A model generated the notes under the pieces. That model was not told the origin of the DNA, ran no database searches, and was given only the letters and a program-made list of their open reading frames with translations. Both the position numbers and the translations under genes were made by a program. Positions 44,181-52,371 of a stretch of 64,000 nt of DNA are shown piece by piece (within the stretch, counting starts at the first letter, position 1; each line of letters opens with the position of its first letter). Origin of the DNA: Anaerolineales bacterium. GTDB taxonomy: Bacteria > Chloroflexota > Anaerolineae > 4572-78 > J111. The DNA is taken from contig JABTUK010000002.1 in assembly GCA_015075405.1 (NCBI GenBank), positions 1,426,001-1,490,000 on the forward strand, given 5' to 3'.

Positions 44181-47117
44181 TTACAACGACAGAATTCGTC
44201 GCCCGCAGTCGTAGAGGGTAATGGGGCCATCCTGGGAAACGGTAATCGCCAGGCATTGGGCTTCGGCGCTCATTTTGGCCGCGCTGCTGTGGCGGGCGCC
44301 TTTGCCCAAGCCGATATCGGCCTGGGTGTTGGCATCGGGCCGGAGCAAAACCATGCAGCCGCGAAATTGTCCTTGCACGTCAATGACCGTAGCCCCATCC
44401 TGCTTGGCAAAGTTGATCAGTTCACGATCGGTCAACTGCTGCACCTCGGCGCTGACAATGGCCGCAAAAGCGCTAATTTCCGGGGCGTCAGAGCGGTCCA
44501 TAATCATGGTGGCTTCGCCCAGCAGAAAAATTGCGCCCAAATTCTCTTCCGACATTTGAAAAGCGCAGCGCAGCACTCGCTGGATCAGGCTTAAATCATA
44601 GTTGCGCCGTTTGGACAGTTGGGAAATGACCTGGTTAACATGGGCCATACTTTCCGGCGACCAATCGCCATTGGAGTAGCGACCGACCAACTGCCCATCG
44701 GCAAATACCCGCACTTGCCGCCCAGGAGCGGGCACAAAAAAGACGACGGCATCGCACAGCCGGGAGATGATGGCATGCCGCCGAAATTGAGGACCCAACA
44801 GCAGATTACTTGGGTCGTCCAGGGGTGTGTCCAGCTTTAATTTGCGAATACCCCGCACGTAGCCATGTTTGTCTACCACATAGCCCAATACCAGGCCATC
44901 CACCATTTTAGCCAGCGTAATCAGAATATTGCGCATGCGGCGAATATGATCCCAGCGCAGCAGTCGAATTTCGCTGCGGGTCAGAATACGGTTGATCCGA
45001 GCCGGGTCGCCCACAATCAAAGCGGTAGACAGGGGCTTGGCTTCGTTTTCCATCTGGGCAATACTGGCGGCCACATCACAAATATGGACCATCGAGGGCG
45101 CGTCAATTTGTTTCTCGCGGGCCAAATTGAACAGAAATTCAATGCCCGCATCGGCCAGCCAGGCGTCGAGCATGCTTTCTTTTTCCAGCAACTGGCGCAT
45201 CCGCTCTGGGCTGACATGGACCTGGGTAATCTCCTTATCTATCAACTGGGGAGCAGGCGGGTACATAGATTGAAGCTGCGTGGCAAAGCGCTCGGTCAAT
45301 TGATGGCGTTCGTGGAGACGCAAACGGGCCAATTCATTGGCCGCCTCGCTAAAAGCCTGATCATACAGGCTGTACTGCTCAATCCTGGCCCAACGGTCGA
45401 GGCGGCTGTTAACTTGAGCTACTACGCCGTCAAACAGGGTTTTGACGCGCGGGTGAGCGGTGGTGACTACCGGCTCGCCGGCCTCATTCTCATGCTGCCA
45501 GAACCACTTCAATGGGGCTGAGGTTGGCTCAACATTGATTAGCTCTTCGCTTTCCTGCCCTTCATCCGGCTGGAGATGCTCGACCAGCACCTCCAGGTCG
45601 GGCACGAGTAAGGCCGAGACGTAGGGCCGGCCTTCGCCAAAAACAACGGCTTCGGTGATAATGGGATGGGCCATCAACATTTCCTCCACCGTGGCCGGCA
45701 TCACTTTGCGACCGGTCGAGAGAACTATGACCGGATTTTTGCGGCCGGTCAGGTACAGATAACCCTCGCGGTCAAAATAGCCCAGGTCGCCGGTATGCAG
45801 CCAGCCTTCGACATCGAGGACTTGCTGGGTTTCTTCGGGCCAACCCCAGTATTCGTTCATCATGGATTGGCCCCGCACCAGCACCTCACCATCGTCAGCT
45901 ATCCGAATTTCAAAGCCCGGCGCCACCTGGCCGCAGGAGCCAAGCCGGTGGGCGTCGAGCCGGCTGATGGCCGGAAAGCCACCGGCTTCGGTCAAACTAT
46001 AAACATCCAGCACCGGCAGGCCGATAGCCTCAAAAAAACCGGCTAAATTTTGCGAGAGCGGCGCGCCGGTAGAATAGAAGCGGCGCATGCGCCCCCCAAT
46101 TTGCCCCCGGATGCTGCTAAAAAAGGTCAGGTCGGCGCGGGCGTACTCCTGCCGTAGTTCGGGCGAAGCGGCTGACCCGGCGGCGTGAAATTCACGGCCC
46201 TTGGCTACGGCCCATTGAAAAACCTCCCGGCTGGCTTCGGGCATTTGGGCGACCATGGCCATGACTTCCTCATAAAATCGTTCCAAAAAATAAGGCATGT
46301 TCAGCGTTACGGTGGGGCTGGTCTGCTGCATCACTTCGGTGATGGTCTCGTCGCCACCGGCGACCACATTGGCCACGCCCGATAAAAAGTAATGCAACGC
46401 TACGGCCAAACTGGCCGCAAAACTCCAGGGCACTACGGTAAAAGCCAGGTCATCTTCATCGAGGGTTAGCCCGCTCAGGTGACGCATGGTTGCCAGCAAA
46501 CGGCCGTGGTCAAAAACAGCGCCCTTGGGCCGGTCAGCCCCACCGGCGGTATAATAAATTGTCGCCAGGGTTTCGGGGGGAGTGCTGAGCGCATGCAGCC
46601 GGATGGCTTCTTGCTCCTGGGGCGATAACTCTATCTCGGCCAGAATTTCGGCCAGCAATCTTGTTTGAACGGCCTCTTGGCCCATTTGCTCCGTAACCAG
46701 AATGGTCTTTAAATTGGGCAGGGGGTTGTCGGGCCGGGCTAAGAGTTCGGCCACAGTCTGGAGAAGCTCCTGCTCGGCCAAAATCACCAGGCTGGCCCCG
46801 GAGTCTTTGAGCGTAAAACGAAAGCGGTCGGGCGCAACCGAGGGACGCAGCGGAACAGCTACCCCGCCGACCAGCAAAGTAGCCATATAGGCTACCATCC
46901 ATTCTAAACAATTGGGAATAGCGATAATAACCCGCGCGCCTTGGGAGATTTGCTGGCGCTGGAGAAAACGGGCCATGCGAAACGTTAGCGACTGAAAGCG
47001 GCCATAGGAGATGTGTTGATACCCTTTGACCTGCTTTACCTGAAAACAGGTGCGTTCGGCATAGCGGCCCATTGCCGCCAGCAAGACCTGATTAAAATTC
47101 CTGGCTTGCTCGTCCAT
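44181..47117 (-). CDS. Acyl-adenylate-forming ligase fused to a DisA_N-type diadenylate cyclase domain
   Basis: A 978-residue fusion. Residues 1-about 590 are an AMP-binding (long-chain acyl-CoA synthetase-like) enzyme: P-loop-like TAGGADRPKG at 190-199, YSLTEAGG at 373-380, HTGDLGYF at 441-448 and LTGRKNPVIVLSTGRK near 456-471. The last ~130 residues resemble the DisA_N domain that makes c-di-AMP: DGATVID at 907-913 and GARHSSA at 940-946 match DGA and (G/T)xRHRxA, and AITVSQDGPI near 957 follows the family. The RHR Arg is Ser here. A middle region (about 640-850) is unassigned but resembles the sensor segments before other DAC domains. The ligase's usual late catalytic Lys region is altered (EAANELARLRLHERH). 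Last gene after a pentapeptide-repeat gene (24 bp). Confidence 0.8.
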   Translation of the reverse strand: MDEQARNFNQVLLAAMGRYAERTCFQVKQVKGYQHISYGRFQSLTFRMARFLQRQQISQGARVIIAIPNCLEWMVAYMATLLVGGVAVPLRPSVAPDRFRFTLKDSGASLVILAEQELLQTVAELLARPDNPLPNLKTILVTEQMGQEAVQTRLLAEILAEIELSPQEQEAIRLHALSTPPETLATIYYTAGGADRPKGAVFDHGRLLATMRHLSGLTLDEDDLAFTVVPWSFAASLAVALHYFLSGVANVVAGGDETITEVMQQTSPTVTLNMPYFLERFYEEVMAMVAQMPEASREVFQWAVAKGREFHAAGSAASPELRQEYARADLTFFSSIRGQIGGRMRRFYSTGAPLSQNLAGFFEAIGLPVLDVYSLTEAGGFPAISRLDAHRLGSCGQVAPGFEIRIADDGEVLVRGQSMMNEYWGWPEETQQVLDVEGWLHTGDLGYFDREGYLYLTGRKNPVIVLSTGRKVMPATVEEMLMAHPIITEAVVFGEGRPYVSALLVPDLEVLVEHLQPDEGQESEELINVEPTSAPLKWFWQHENEAGEPVVTTAHPRVKTLFDGVVAQVNSRLDRWARIEQYSLYDQAFSEAANELARLRLHERHQLTERFATQLQSMYPPAPQLIDKEITQVHVSPERMRQLLEKESMLDAWLADAGIEFLFNLAREKQIDAPSMVHICDVAASIAQMENEAKPLSTALIVGDPARINRILTRSEIRLLRWDHIRRMRNILITLAKMVDGLVLGYVVDKHGYVRGIRKLKLDTPLDDPSNLLLGPQFRRHAIISRLCDAVVFFVPAPGRQVRVFADGQLVGRYSNGDWSPESMAHVNQVISQLSKRRNYDLSLIQRVLRCAFQMSEENLGAIFLLGEATMIMDRSDAPEISAFAAIVSAEVQQLTDRELINFAKQDGATVIDVQGQFRGCMVLLRPDANTQADIGLGKGARHSSAAKMSAEAQCLAITVSQDGPITLYDCGRRILSL

Positions 47118-47141
47118 GCCATCTTTCCAATCCTGCTTGTC

Positions 47142-47849
47142 TCAGCCAAACAGGCCCAGCCACTTTTTCTTTTTGGTTACAGCCCCGGCGGTCGCCGGGT
47201 CAAAGCCGCTCGCCCACTGGGTTTGGTTGTCATAGGTAGCTTTGGTGAGCGTGGCCCCGGCCAGATTGGCCTGGCGTAAATCGGTCCCGTTCAGGCTGGC
47301 GCCTTCCATAAAAGCTTCATTTAAACTGGCGGCGGTAAGGTTAGCTCCGTCGAGGATGGCGTTTTTCAGATTGGCCCCGGCCAAATTGGCCTGGCTCAGA
47401 TTGGCCTGGCTCAGGTGGGTCCGTACCAGATAGGCCCGGTCGAGATTAACTCGCTCCAAATTGGCCGCCATCAGATTGGCTTCATCTAACTTGGCTTTGG
47501 CCAGGTTAGCCTCGGCCAAATTGGCTTCAAGCAGATTGGCCCGCAGCAAATAGACTTCGCTTAAATTGGCCTCGCTCAGATTGACCCCCGCTAAATTAGC
47601 ACTGCTCAGATTGGCCTGGCTGAGGTTAGCTTGGCGAAGATTGGCCCGGTCGAGGGAAACGTTTCGTAATTGGGCGTCTTGCAGGTTCACCCCGACCAGG
47701 GTAGCTCCAGAGAGATTGGCCCCGCTTAAATCGAGACGAGATAAATCCAAATTGCTCAAATCTGCTCCGGCCAGATTCAGTTTATCGCCTTGGCCGGTGA
47801 GCATTGTTTCGATCTGTTGACGTGTTAACTGACCCATAACTTGCCGCAT
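47142..47849 (-). CDS. Pentapeptide-repeat protein
   Basis: About 200 of 235 residues are A(D/N)LxX-type pentapeptide repeats (LSGANLSGATLVGVNLQDAQ and onward), which fold into a right-handed beta-helix that can mimic DNA or form a scaffold. The N-terminal 25 residues are helical (QLTRQQIETMLTG). The C-terminus is basic and aromatic (TKKKKWLGLFG). AAGGAG is upstream but its spacing to ATG 47849 is only 2 nt; ATG 47837 is an alternative. The gene is followed 24 bp later by the ligase-DAC gene in the same direction, so a shared function is likely. Partner unknown. Confidence 0.88.
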   Translation of the reverse strand: MRQVMGQLTRQQIETMLTGQGDKLNLAGADLSNLDLSRLDLSGANLSGATLVGVNLQDAQLRNVSLDRANLRQANLSQANLSSANLAGVNLSEANLSEVYLLRANLLEANLAEANLAKAKLDEANLMAANLERVNLDRAYLVRTHLSQANLSQANLAGANLKNAILDGANLTAASLNEAFMEGASLNGTDLRQANLAGATLTKATYDNQTQWASGFDPATAGAVTKKKKWLGLFG

Positions 47850-47873
47850 GTCTCCTTCAAAAATAAGTATCAC

Positions 47874-48194
47874 GTGTCAAGTATCACGTGTCAAGTAACA
47901 ATTTTCATTGTCGGTGGCGTGCCGCAGGTTCGTGAGCACTTCTTTGAGAATACGACCGCCGACCGTAGACCGCCGACCGCCGAAATGTTTTTATCGTCGG
48001 TGTCGTTCCATTGGGACTGTCCGACTTCTTCAAAAATAGTAAGTAGTAACATGCCTTGATTATAAGCCTGCTGGTGGTTTGGGGCAATGTGAACTGCGTT
48101 TGTGGAAATTAAGAAATAACTCGGTAAAAAATTACACCGAGAACTCAGGGAACTGGTAAGAATTCAAAACGGGAAGTAAATTTTGGGCGATTAT
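47874..48194. repeat. Gene-free gap with several short repeat types
   Basis: It contains a doubled TATCACGTGTCAAG (47869-47898), a CGACCGCCGACCG word run (47957-47985) and a 42-nt copy (48148-48189) of the GAACT-type unit that recurs at 50796-50837 (both read GGGAACT.GTA.GAA.TCAAAA.GGGAAGTAAATTTT). This splits the minus-strand gene set into two halves. Confidence 0.7.
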
Positions 48195-48551
48195 TCAGGC
48201 CGCAGGCGTCAGGGCGGCCAGGGCTTCGGCTTCGGTAGCATAAATAATAATCGCCTGGTTCAGGCCGGTCAGATCGAAAATGTGGCGGTAATGATCGCTC
48301 AGACTGACGGCCACCAGGTGTTGTCCCTGGCGGTTAGCCCGGATAAGCAGCGTCACCAATAGGCCAATCCCACTGCTGTTCATATAATCAAGCTGGCTAA
48401 AATTCAGGATGAGTGTCTGCACTGCTCCGGCCTGATTATATACTTCCATTAATAAGTCTTCCGCCGTACCGGTTACTTCACCCTGGATGTCAATAATACT
48501 GACCAGTTCACTCACCGGGCGCACCTGCATCGTAACTTTATTTTGAGACAT
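48195..48551 (-). CDS. STAS-domain anti-sigma factor antagonist
   Basis: A 118-residue partner-switching protein of the SpoIIAA/RsbV type. The conserved region reads LDYMNSSGIGLLVTLL near residues 56-71, with the phosphorylatable Ser in NSSG. When dephosphorylated it would bind and neutralise an anti-sigma kinase; when phosphorylated it would release it. GAGAGGA precedes ATG 48551. It is the third gene of the RsbUW-STAS-STAS run, only 19 bp after the other STAS gene. The sigma factor it controls is not in the window. Confidence 0.92.
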   Translation of the reverse strand: MSQNKVTMQVRPVSELVSIIDIQGEVTGTAEDLLMEVYNQAGAVQTLILNFSQLDYMNSSGIGLLVTLLIRANRQGQHLVAVSLSDHYRHIFDLTGLNQAIIIYATEAEALAALTPAA

Positions 48552-48570
48552 TGTTGGTAAGTCCTCTCTT

Positions 48571-48918
48571 CTACAACTTTTTCAGAGCACTGGCCTCATC
48601 GGCAAAAATTTCCATATAATCGGTCATTCGAATAATCTGAAACACTTCCTGATAATGACTGCTCAAACCGCAGGCGGCCAGGGGGCGATTGGCCTGATAG
48701 GCCTGAGCGAGTAGCTCCACCAAAATAGCCATGCCGGTACTGGTAATATACTCCACACCTGTCATATTCAGTAAAACAGCTTTTGGATTTGTCGCAATAG
48801 CCTCGGCATAGGCGGGTTTGAGTGTTTCGTCAGCCGAAGTGTTGATTTCGCCCTGTAGATCAATAATGGCAATACCGGCTTGATAACGCACCTTGACTTC
48901 AAAACGTTGGGCTGACAT
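48571..48918 (-). CDS. STAS-domain anti-sigma factor antagonist (second copy)
   Basis: A 115-residue STAS protein with VEYITSTGMAILVELLAQA near 55-73; the phospho-acceptor is Thr or Ser in TSTG. It overlaps the phosphatase-kinase gene by 20 bp and has GGAGGG at a proper distance before ATG 48918, so translation is coupled to the enzyme that should act on it. The two STAS proteins are distinct in sequence and may answer to different kinases or phosphatases. Confidence 0.92.
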   Translation of the reverse strand: MSAQRFEVKVRYQAGIAIIDLQGEINTSADETLKPAYAEAIATNPKAVLLNMTGVEYITSTGMAILVELLAQAYQANRPLAACGLSSHYQEVFQIIRMTDYMEIFADEASALKKL

Positions 48919-50521
48919 TTTTTTCGCCCTCCAGGTAAAGGGTTAACTCAATGGTATGATGGGTGTGATTACTGATGACCCGCATTTCATCAGTCAGATT
49001 TTTGATCAGAAACAGACCCCACCCGCGCGGCGTCTGTAAGCCGGCCAATTTCGCCTCCAGATTCGGCGCTTCCGGTTCGGGAATGGGCTGGCCGCCGCCC
49101 TGATCGGTGATCCGCACCCTGACGGCGGTGGGTGAGGCTTGCACCTGGATGACCACCGGCAGGTCGGCCTGGTTTTTATTGCCGTGTTCGATGGCGTTCA
49201 TGGTCGCTTCCGCTACGGCGGTCTTGAGCCGGTCCAGCAGCGAATCCGGGATTGAGAGCGTTTGAACGGCCTGCCCAACCCGGCGCATGGCTTCCCGCTC
49301 GTTGCCCAAGATGCTGGCCAGCGAAAATTCGGCCAGATTGCGCCAGCTTTGATTCTTATCAAAGTCAGGCAGTTCAACAGTTTGGGGCAGGCGGTGCTGC
49401 ACCAGAACCATGGTCACATCGTCCTCCTGCTCCCAGGCTGGGCCGGTAAACTCAGCCAGTTGGGTCATCAAAAAATCAATCAGCGCCGGCCCGCCAGCAT
49501 GTTCGGCTACCAGTGTCCGCAAGCGGGCAAAGCCAAACATTTCTCGGCGGGGATTGTGGGCTTCAACCAGCCCATCGCTGTAAAACAGCATTGTTTCTCC
49601 AGGGGCCAAAACGGTTTCTTTTTCCTCATAGCGCATGCCCGGCATCAACCCCAGCGGCATGCCCGTTGCCCGCAGTTCGTCCACGCCATCAGGCCGGCGG
49701 CGATAGGGCAAATCATGACCGGCGTTGGCATAACGGAGGCGGCCCGTGGCCGGATCGAGCAAAGCATACAAACAGGTCACAAACATTTTAGATGGAATAT
49801 CGACATGGAGCAGGTCGTTAGCACGTTCCAACACCTGGCCCGGAAAAATCAGCCGCTCGGCGGCAGCACGGAGCAGGCTGCGGGTAGTGGCCATTACCAG
49901 GGCTGCCGGAACGCCTTTATCGGTCACATCGCCAATAATGAAACCAACCAGGCCGTCGGGAAATAGTAAAAAATCATAAAAATCGCCGCCCACGGCCCGC
50001 GCCGGTTGATAAAAACTCGCCACTTCCCAGCCGGGCAGGCGAGGGGTTTCTTTGGGCAGCAGGGTCTGCTGGATCAGCCGGGCAATCCGCAGTTCCTGTT
50101 CCAGCCGCTCGTGGATCTGGGCTTCACGCTGTTGTTGTTGGATTAATTGAGCCACTCGCACCGCCGGGGCAGCCTGCGCGGCCAGATTCTCTAGCAGCTT
50201 GTGGTCATAATTGGAATAATCTTGCTCACTCAGGCGCTTGCCGAGCTTGAGCAGGCCAATCAATTCGCCCTGGCTGACCAGCGGCGCCACCAGCTTGACC
50301 CCAGCCGTTCGAAGCGCCCGCAGAGCCGGTGAATCAAGATTGAGCCGGTCGAGTTCAACCGTCCCGGCGGCGCGTTGAAGAAAATCAAACAGGGGGTCAC
50401 CGGGTTCCAACTCAAACGGGCTTACCACCGCGAGTGATTCCGGCTGAACCGGCGCGGCCTCACCCTTTGATTCAGGCTGTCCCCAAATAATTTGCCAGAG
50501 GTTCCGCAGCAAAGCTGTCAC
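48899..50521 (-). CDS. SpoIIE phosphatase fused to an RsbW-like HATPase domain
   Basis: This 540-residue protein joins an RsbU-type phosphatase to an anti-sigma kinase-like domain. An N-terminal part with a possible GAF-like fold (about 30-125) leads to a coiled coil (QREAQIHERLEQELRIARLIQQ), the phosphatase domain (AVGGDFYDFLL, IIGDVTDKGVPAALVM, LFYSDGLVEAHNP; about 165-370), and a C-terminal HATPase_c2 domain with VAEATMNAIEHGN and ITDQGGGQP (about 400-535). It could both phosphorylate and dephosphorylate STAS partners, and two STAS genes follow. GTG 50521 is the likely start. No transmembrane segment is seen. Confidence 0.9.
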   Translation of the reverse strand: MTALLRNLWQIIWGQPESKGEAAPVQPESLAVVSPFELEPGDPLFDFLQRAAGTVELDRLNLDSPALRALRTAGVKLVAPLVSQGELIGLLKLGKRLSEQDYSNYDHKLLENLAAQAAPAVRVAQLIQQQQREAQIHERLEQELRIARLIQQTLLPKETPRLPGWEVASFYQPARAVGGDFYDFLLFPDGLVGFIIGDVTDKGVPAALVMATTRSLLRAAAERLIFPGQVLERANDLLHVDIPSKMFVTCLYALLDPATGRLRYANAGHDLPYRRRPDGVDELRATGMPLGLMPGMRYEEKETVLAPGETMLFYSDGLVEAHNPRREMFGFARLRTLVAEHAGGPALIDFLMTQLAEFTGPAWEQEDDVTMVLVQHRLPQTVELPDFDKNQSWRNLAEFSLASILGNEREAMRRVGQAVQTLSIPDSLLDRLKTAVAEATMNAIEHGNKNQADLPVVIQVQASPTAVRVRITDQGGGQPIPEPEAPNLEAKLAGLQTPRGWGLFLIKNLTDEMRVISNHTHHTIELTLYLEGEKNVSPTF

Positions 50522-50536
50522 TAATCTGCCGTTTTT

Positions 50537-50650
50537 GGTAACTACTCAGCCATGTCATTTCGACCGAAGGGAGAAATCTCCAGTATCCATGTAACGCTCC
50601 AGGGATTTCTCGGCCTATGGCCTCGAAATGACATGGGGTCTGAGTAGTTG
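50537..50650. repeat. MITE-like inverted-repeat element, copy 4 (inverted relative to copies 1 and 3)
   Basis: GTAACTACTCAGCCATGTCA at the left is mirrored by CATGGGGTCTGAGTAGTTGC at the right. Here the CGACCGAAGGGAGAAATC arm comes first, the opposite of copies 1 and 3. It lies just upstream of the phosphatase-kinase gene. Confidence 0.85.
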
Positions 50651-50758
50651 CGGTTTTTGTAAGGGTTGGCTTATTTTACCCGGCCAATGTCCCCCGGTCG
50701 TTACGAGCAGCGTTACGAAATAGAGTGCTCCAAAACATTTAGTGATTGTCCAAAAATA

Positions 50759-50837
50759 AGTTCCCCCAAGTTCCTATGAGTTCCCTTAGTTCCCTGGGAA
50801 CTCGTAGGAACTCAAAATGGGAAGTAAATTTTAGACG
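50759..50837. repeat. GTTCC/GGAACT array with 42-nt unit
   Basis: AAGTTCCTA and GAGTTCCC words lead into TTCCCTGGGAA, then the 42-nt unit 50796-50837 also found at 48148-48189. The array can fold on itself. It sits just before the 3' end of the hydantoinase-like gene. Confidence 0.75.
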
Positions 50838-50842
50838 TTTAC

Positions 50843-52207
50843 TTACTCATACCTTCTCTTTAAAAAACGCCCGCGTCCGCGCTTGCCGATAAACTGCCCA
50901 TTTTCCACAATCACTTCGCCCCGGCTGATGGTTGTGACCGGAACCCCTGTGACGGTAACGCCGGCATAAGGCGTATAACTGATATTGGAATGGAGGTTTT
51001 CGGCGCTGTAGGTCACTTCGCGCTGGGGGTCAAATAAAACAATATCGGCGTCGTAGCCGGGAATGAGGTGGCCTTTGTGAATCATGCCATGCAAATCGGC
51101 GGGGAGGGTACAGCAGGCTTCGACCCAACGGTTCAAGGTAAGGTGTCCGGCCAGCACCCCAAAGGTGTGGACCAGAGCCAGCCGGGTTTCCAGGCCGGAA
51201 ATTCCGCCAGGAGTGAGGGTAAAGTTTTGTTCACCCAACCTTTTGGCTTCGGCGGAGAAGGGGCAGTGGTCGGTGGAAATAATGTCAACACTGCCGGAAG
51301 CCAGAGATTGCCATAAAGCCGCCGACTGGGCGTTGCCGCGAACGGGCGGCTGGCAGATGAACCACGTACCGGGCATATCCTGGCGTTCATAAATATCATC
51401 GGGCAGGGTCAGATATTGGGGACAGGTTTCGCCAAAGGCAACCCAGCCGCGCTCTTTAGCCTGGGCTACTTCGCGGGCAGCCTCGCCGCAGGAAAGGTGA
51501 AAGATGAGCGTAGGCGCGCCGGCCAGATGGGCAATCGAAAGAACCCGGTTAACCGCTTCGGCTTCGGTAATGGCCGGGCGGCTGTGGGGATGCCATTTGG
51601 CTTCAACTTTGCCGGCGGCCAGCAGGCGTTTCCAGACTTCGGTAATCACCGGGTAATTTTCGGCGTGAACAACGGCCAGCCCTCCGGCTTCGGCTACGGC
51701 AATCAGCGCCCGGTAGAGTTCATCATCGGCCAGGTAAAAATGAGGATAAGCGGTGTAGAGCTTGAAAGTGGCGCAGCCTGCGGCATAGGCGTCGGAAACC
51801 TGGTCCAGAATCAGTGGGTCGGGGTCGAGTAGGGTCATGTGCAGCCCGTAATCAATCACCACCTGCCCGTCGGCTTCGGCCCGCCGCCAACTGAGGGCTT
51901 CGACCAAATCCTGCCCTTTGCCCGGTTCGACAAAATCTATAATGCTGGTCACCCCGCCAAAAGCCGCGGCAATAGTTCCCTGCTCAAAGTTGTCGGCGGT
52001 GATAATGTCGGCAAAGGGCATTTGCAGATGAACGTGTCCATCCACCGCACCGGGGATAACATACAGGCCGCTGGCGTCAATCTCGCGGCTGCCGGCCAGG
52101 TTTTGCCCGATGGCGGCAATTGTTTCACCCATCACCGCAATATCGCCGTTAAAATCTTCGCCGGCAGTGATAATCCGTCCATTCTTAATAACCAGGTCGT
52201 AATTCAT
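50843..52207 (-). CDS. Hydantoinase/dihydropyrimidinase-family amidohydrolase
   Basis: A 454-residue cyclic-amide hydrolase. The metal-binding DGHVHLQMP lies near residue 57, HLSCGEAAREV near 226, and DIISTDHCPFSAEAK near 306, which are the usual His/Asp ligands of hydantoinases, dihydropyrimidinases and allantoinases. The lysine expected to be carbamylated lies in FKLYTAYP near 142. ATG 52207 with GGAGAGG upstream is better than the longer frame. The substrate (hydantoin, dihydropyrimidine or allantoin) cannot be told. It is divergent from the multi-domain kinase at 52372. Confidence 0.92.
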   Translation of the reverse strand: MNYDLVIKNGRIITAGEDFNGDIAVMGETIAAIGQNLAGSREIDASGLYVIPGAVDGHVHLQMPFADIITADNFEQGTIAAAFGGVTSIIDFVEPGKGQDLVEALSWRRAEADGQVVIDYGLHMTLLDPDPLILDQVSDAYAAGCATFKLYTAYPHFYLADDELYRALIAVAEAGGLAVVHAENYPVITEVWKRLLAAGKVEAKWHPHSRPAITEAEAVNRVLSIAHLAGAPTLIFHLSCGEAAREVAQAKERGWVAFGETCPQYLTLPDDIYERQDMPGTWFICQPPVRGNAQSAALWQSLASGSVDIISTDHCPFSAEAKRLGEQNFTLTPGGISGLETRLALVHTFGVLAGHLTLNRWVEACCTLPADLHGMIHKGHLIPGYDADIVLFDPQREVTYSAENLHSNISYTPYAGVTVTGVPVTTISRGEVIVENGQFIGKRGRGRFLKRRYE

Positions 52208-52321
52208 GTTGCTGCACCTCTCCGAGATCAATCCTATTTCTTTGCTGAATATATCACCAAATCAATAAAAATTAAAAATTGCTGCAAACTGTTTCACTCA
52301 TTCAGGGGGAATAAAAGCTTA

Positions 52322-52350
52322 TTGCTTTAGATTATGTCTTTTGTTACAAT
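52322..52350 (+). promoter_or_regulatory. Promoter for the GAF3 kinase gene
   Basis: TTGCTT (52322-52327) and TACAAT (52345-52350) are 17 bp apart, with a start expected near 52357, about 15 nt before ATG 52372. GGAG at 52360-52363 can serve as ribosome-binding site. Confidence 0.7.
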
Positions 52351-52371
52351 CTTACTATTGGAGATAGTTAG

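Noticed and set aside
47242-47820. Plus-strand frames opposite the pentapeptide-repeat gene
   Set aside because: They mirror the repeat periodicity of the real gene and have no start signals.
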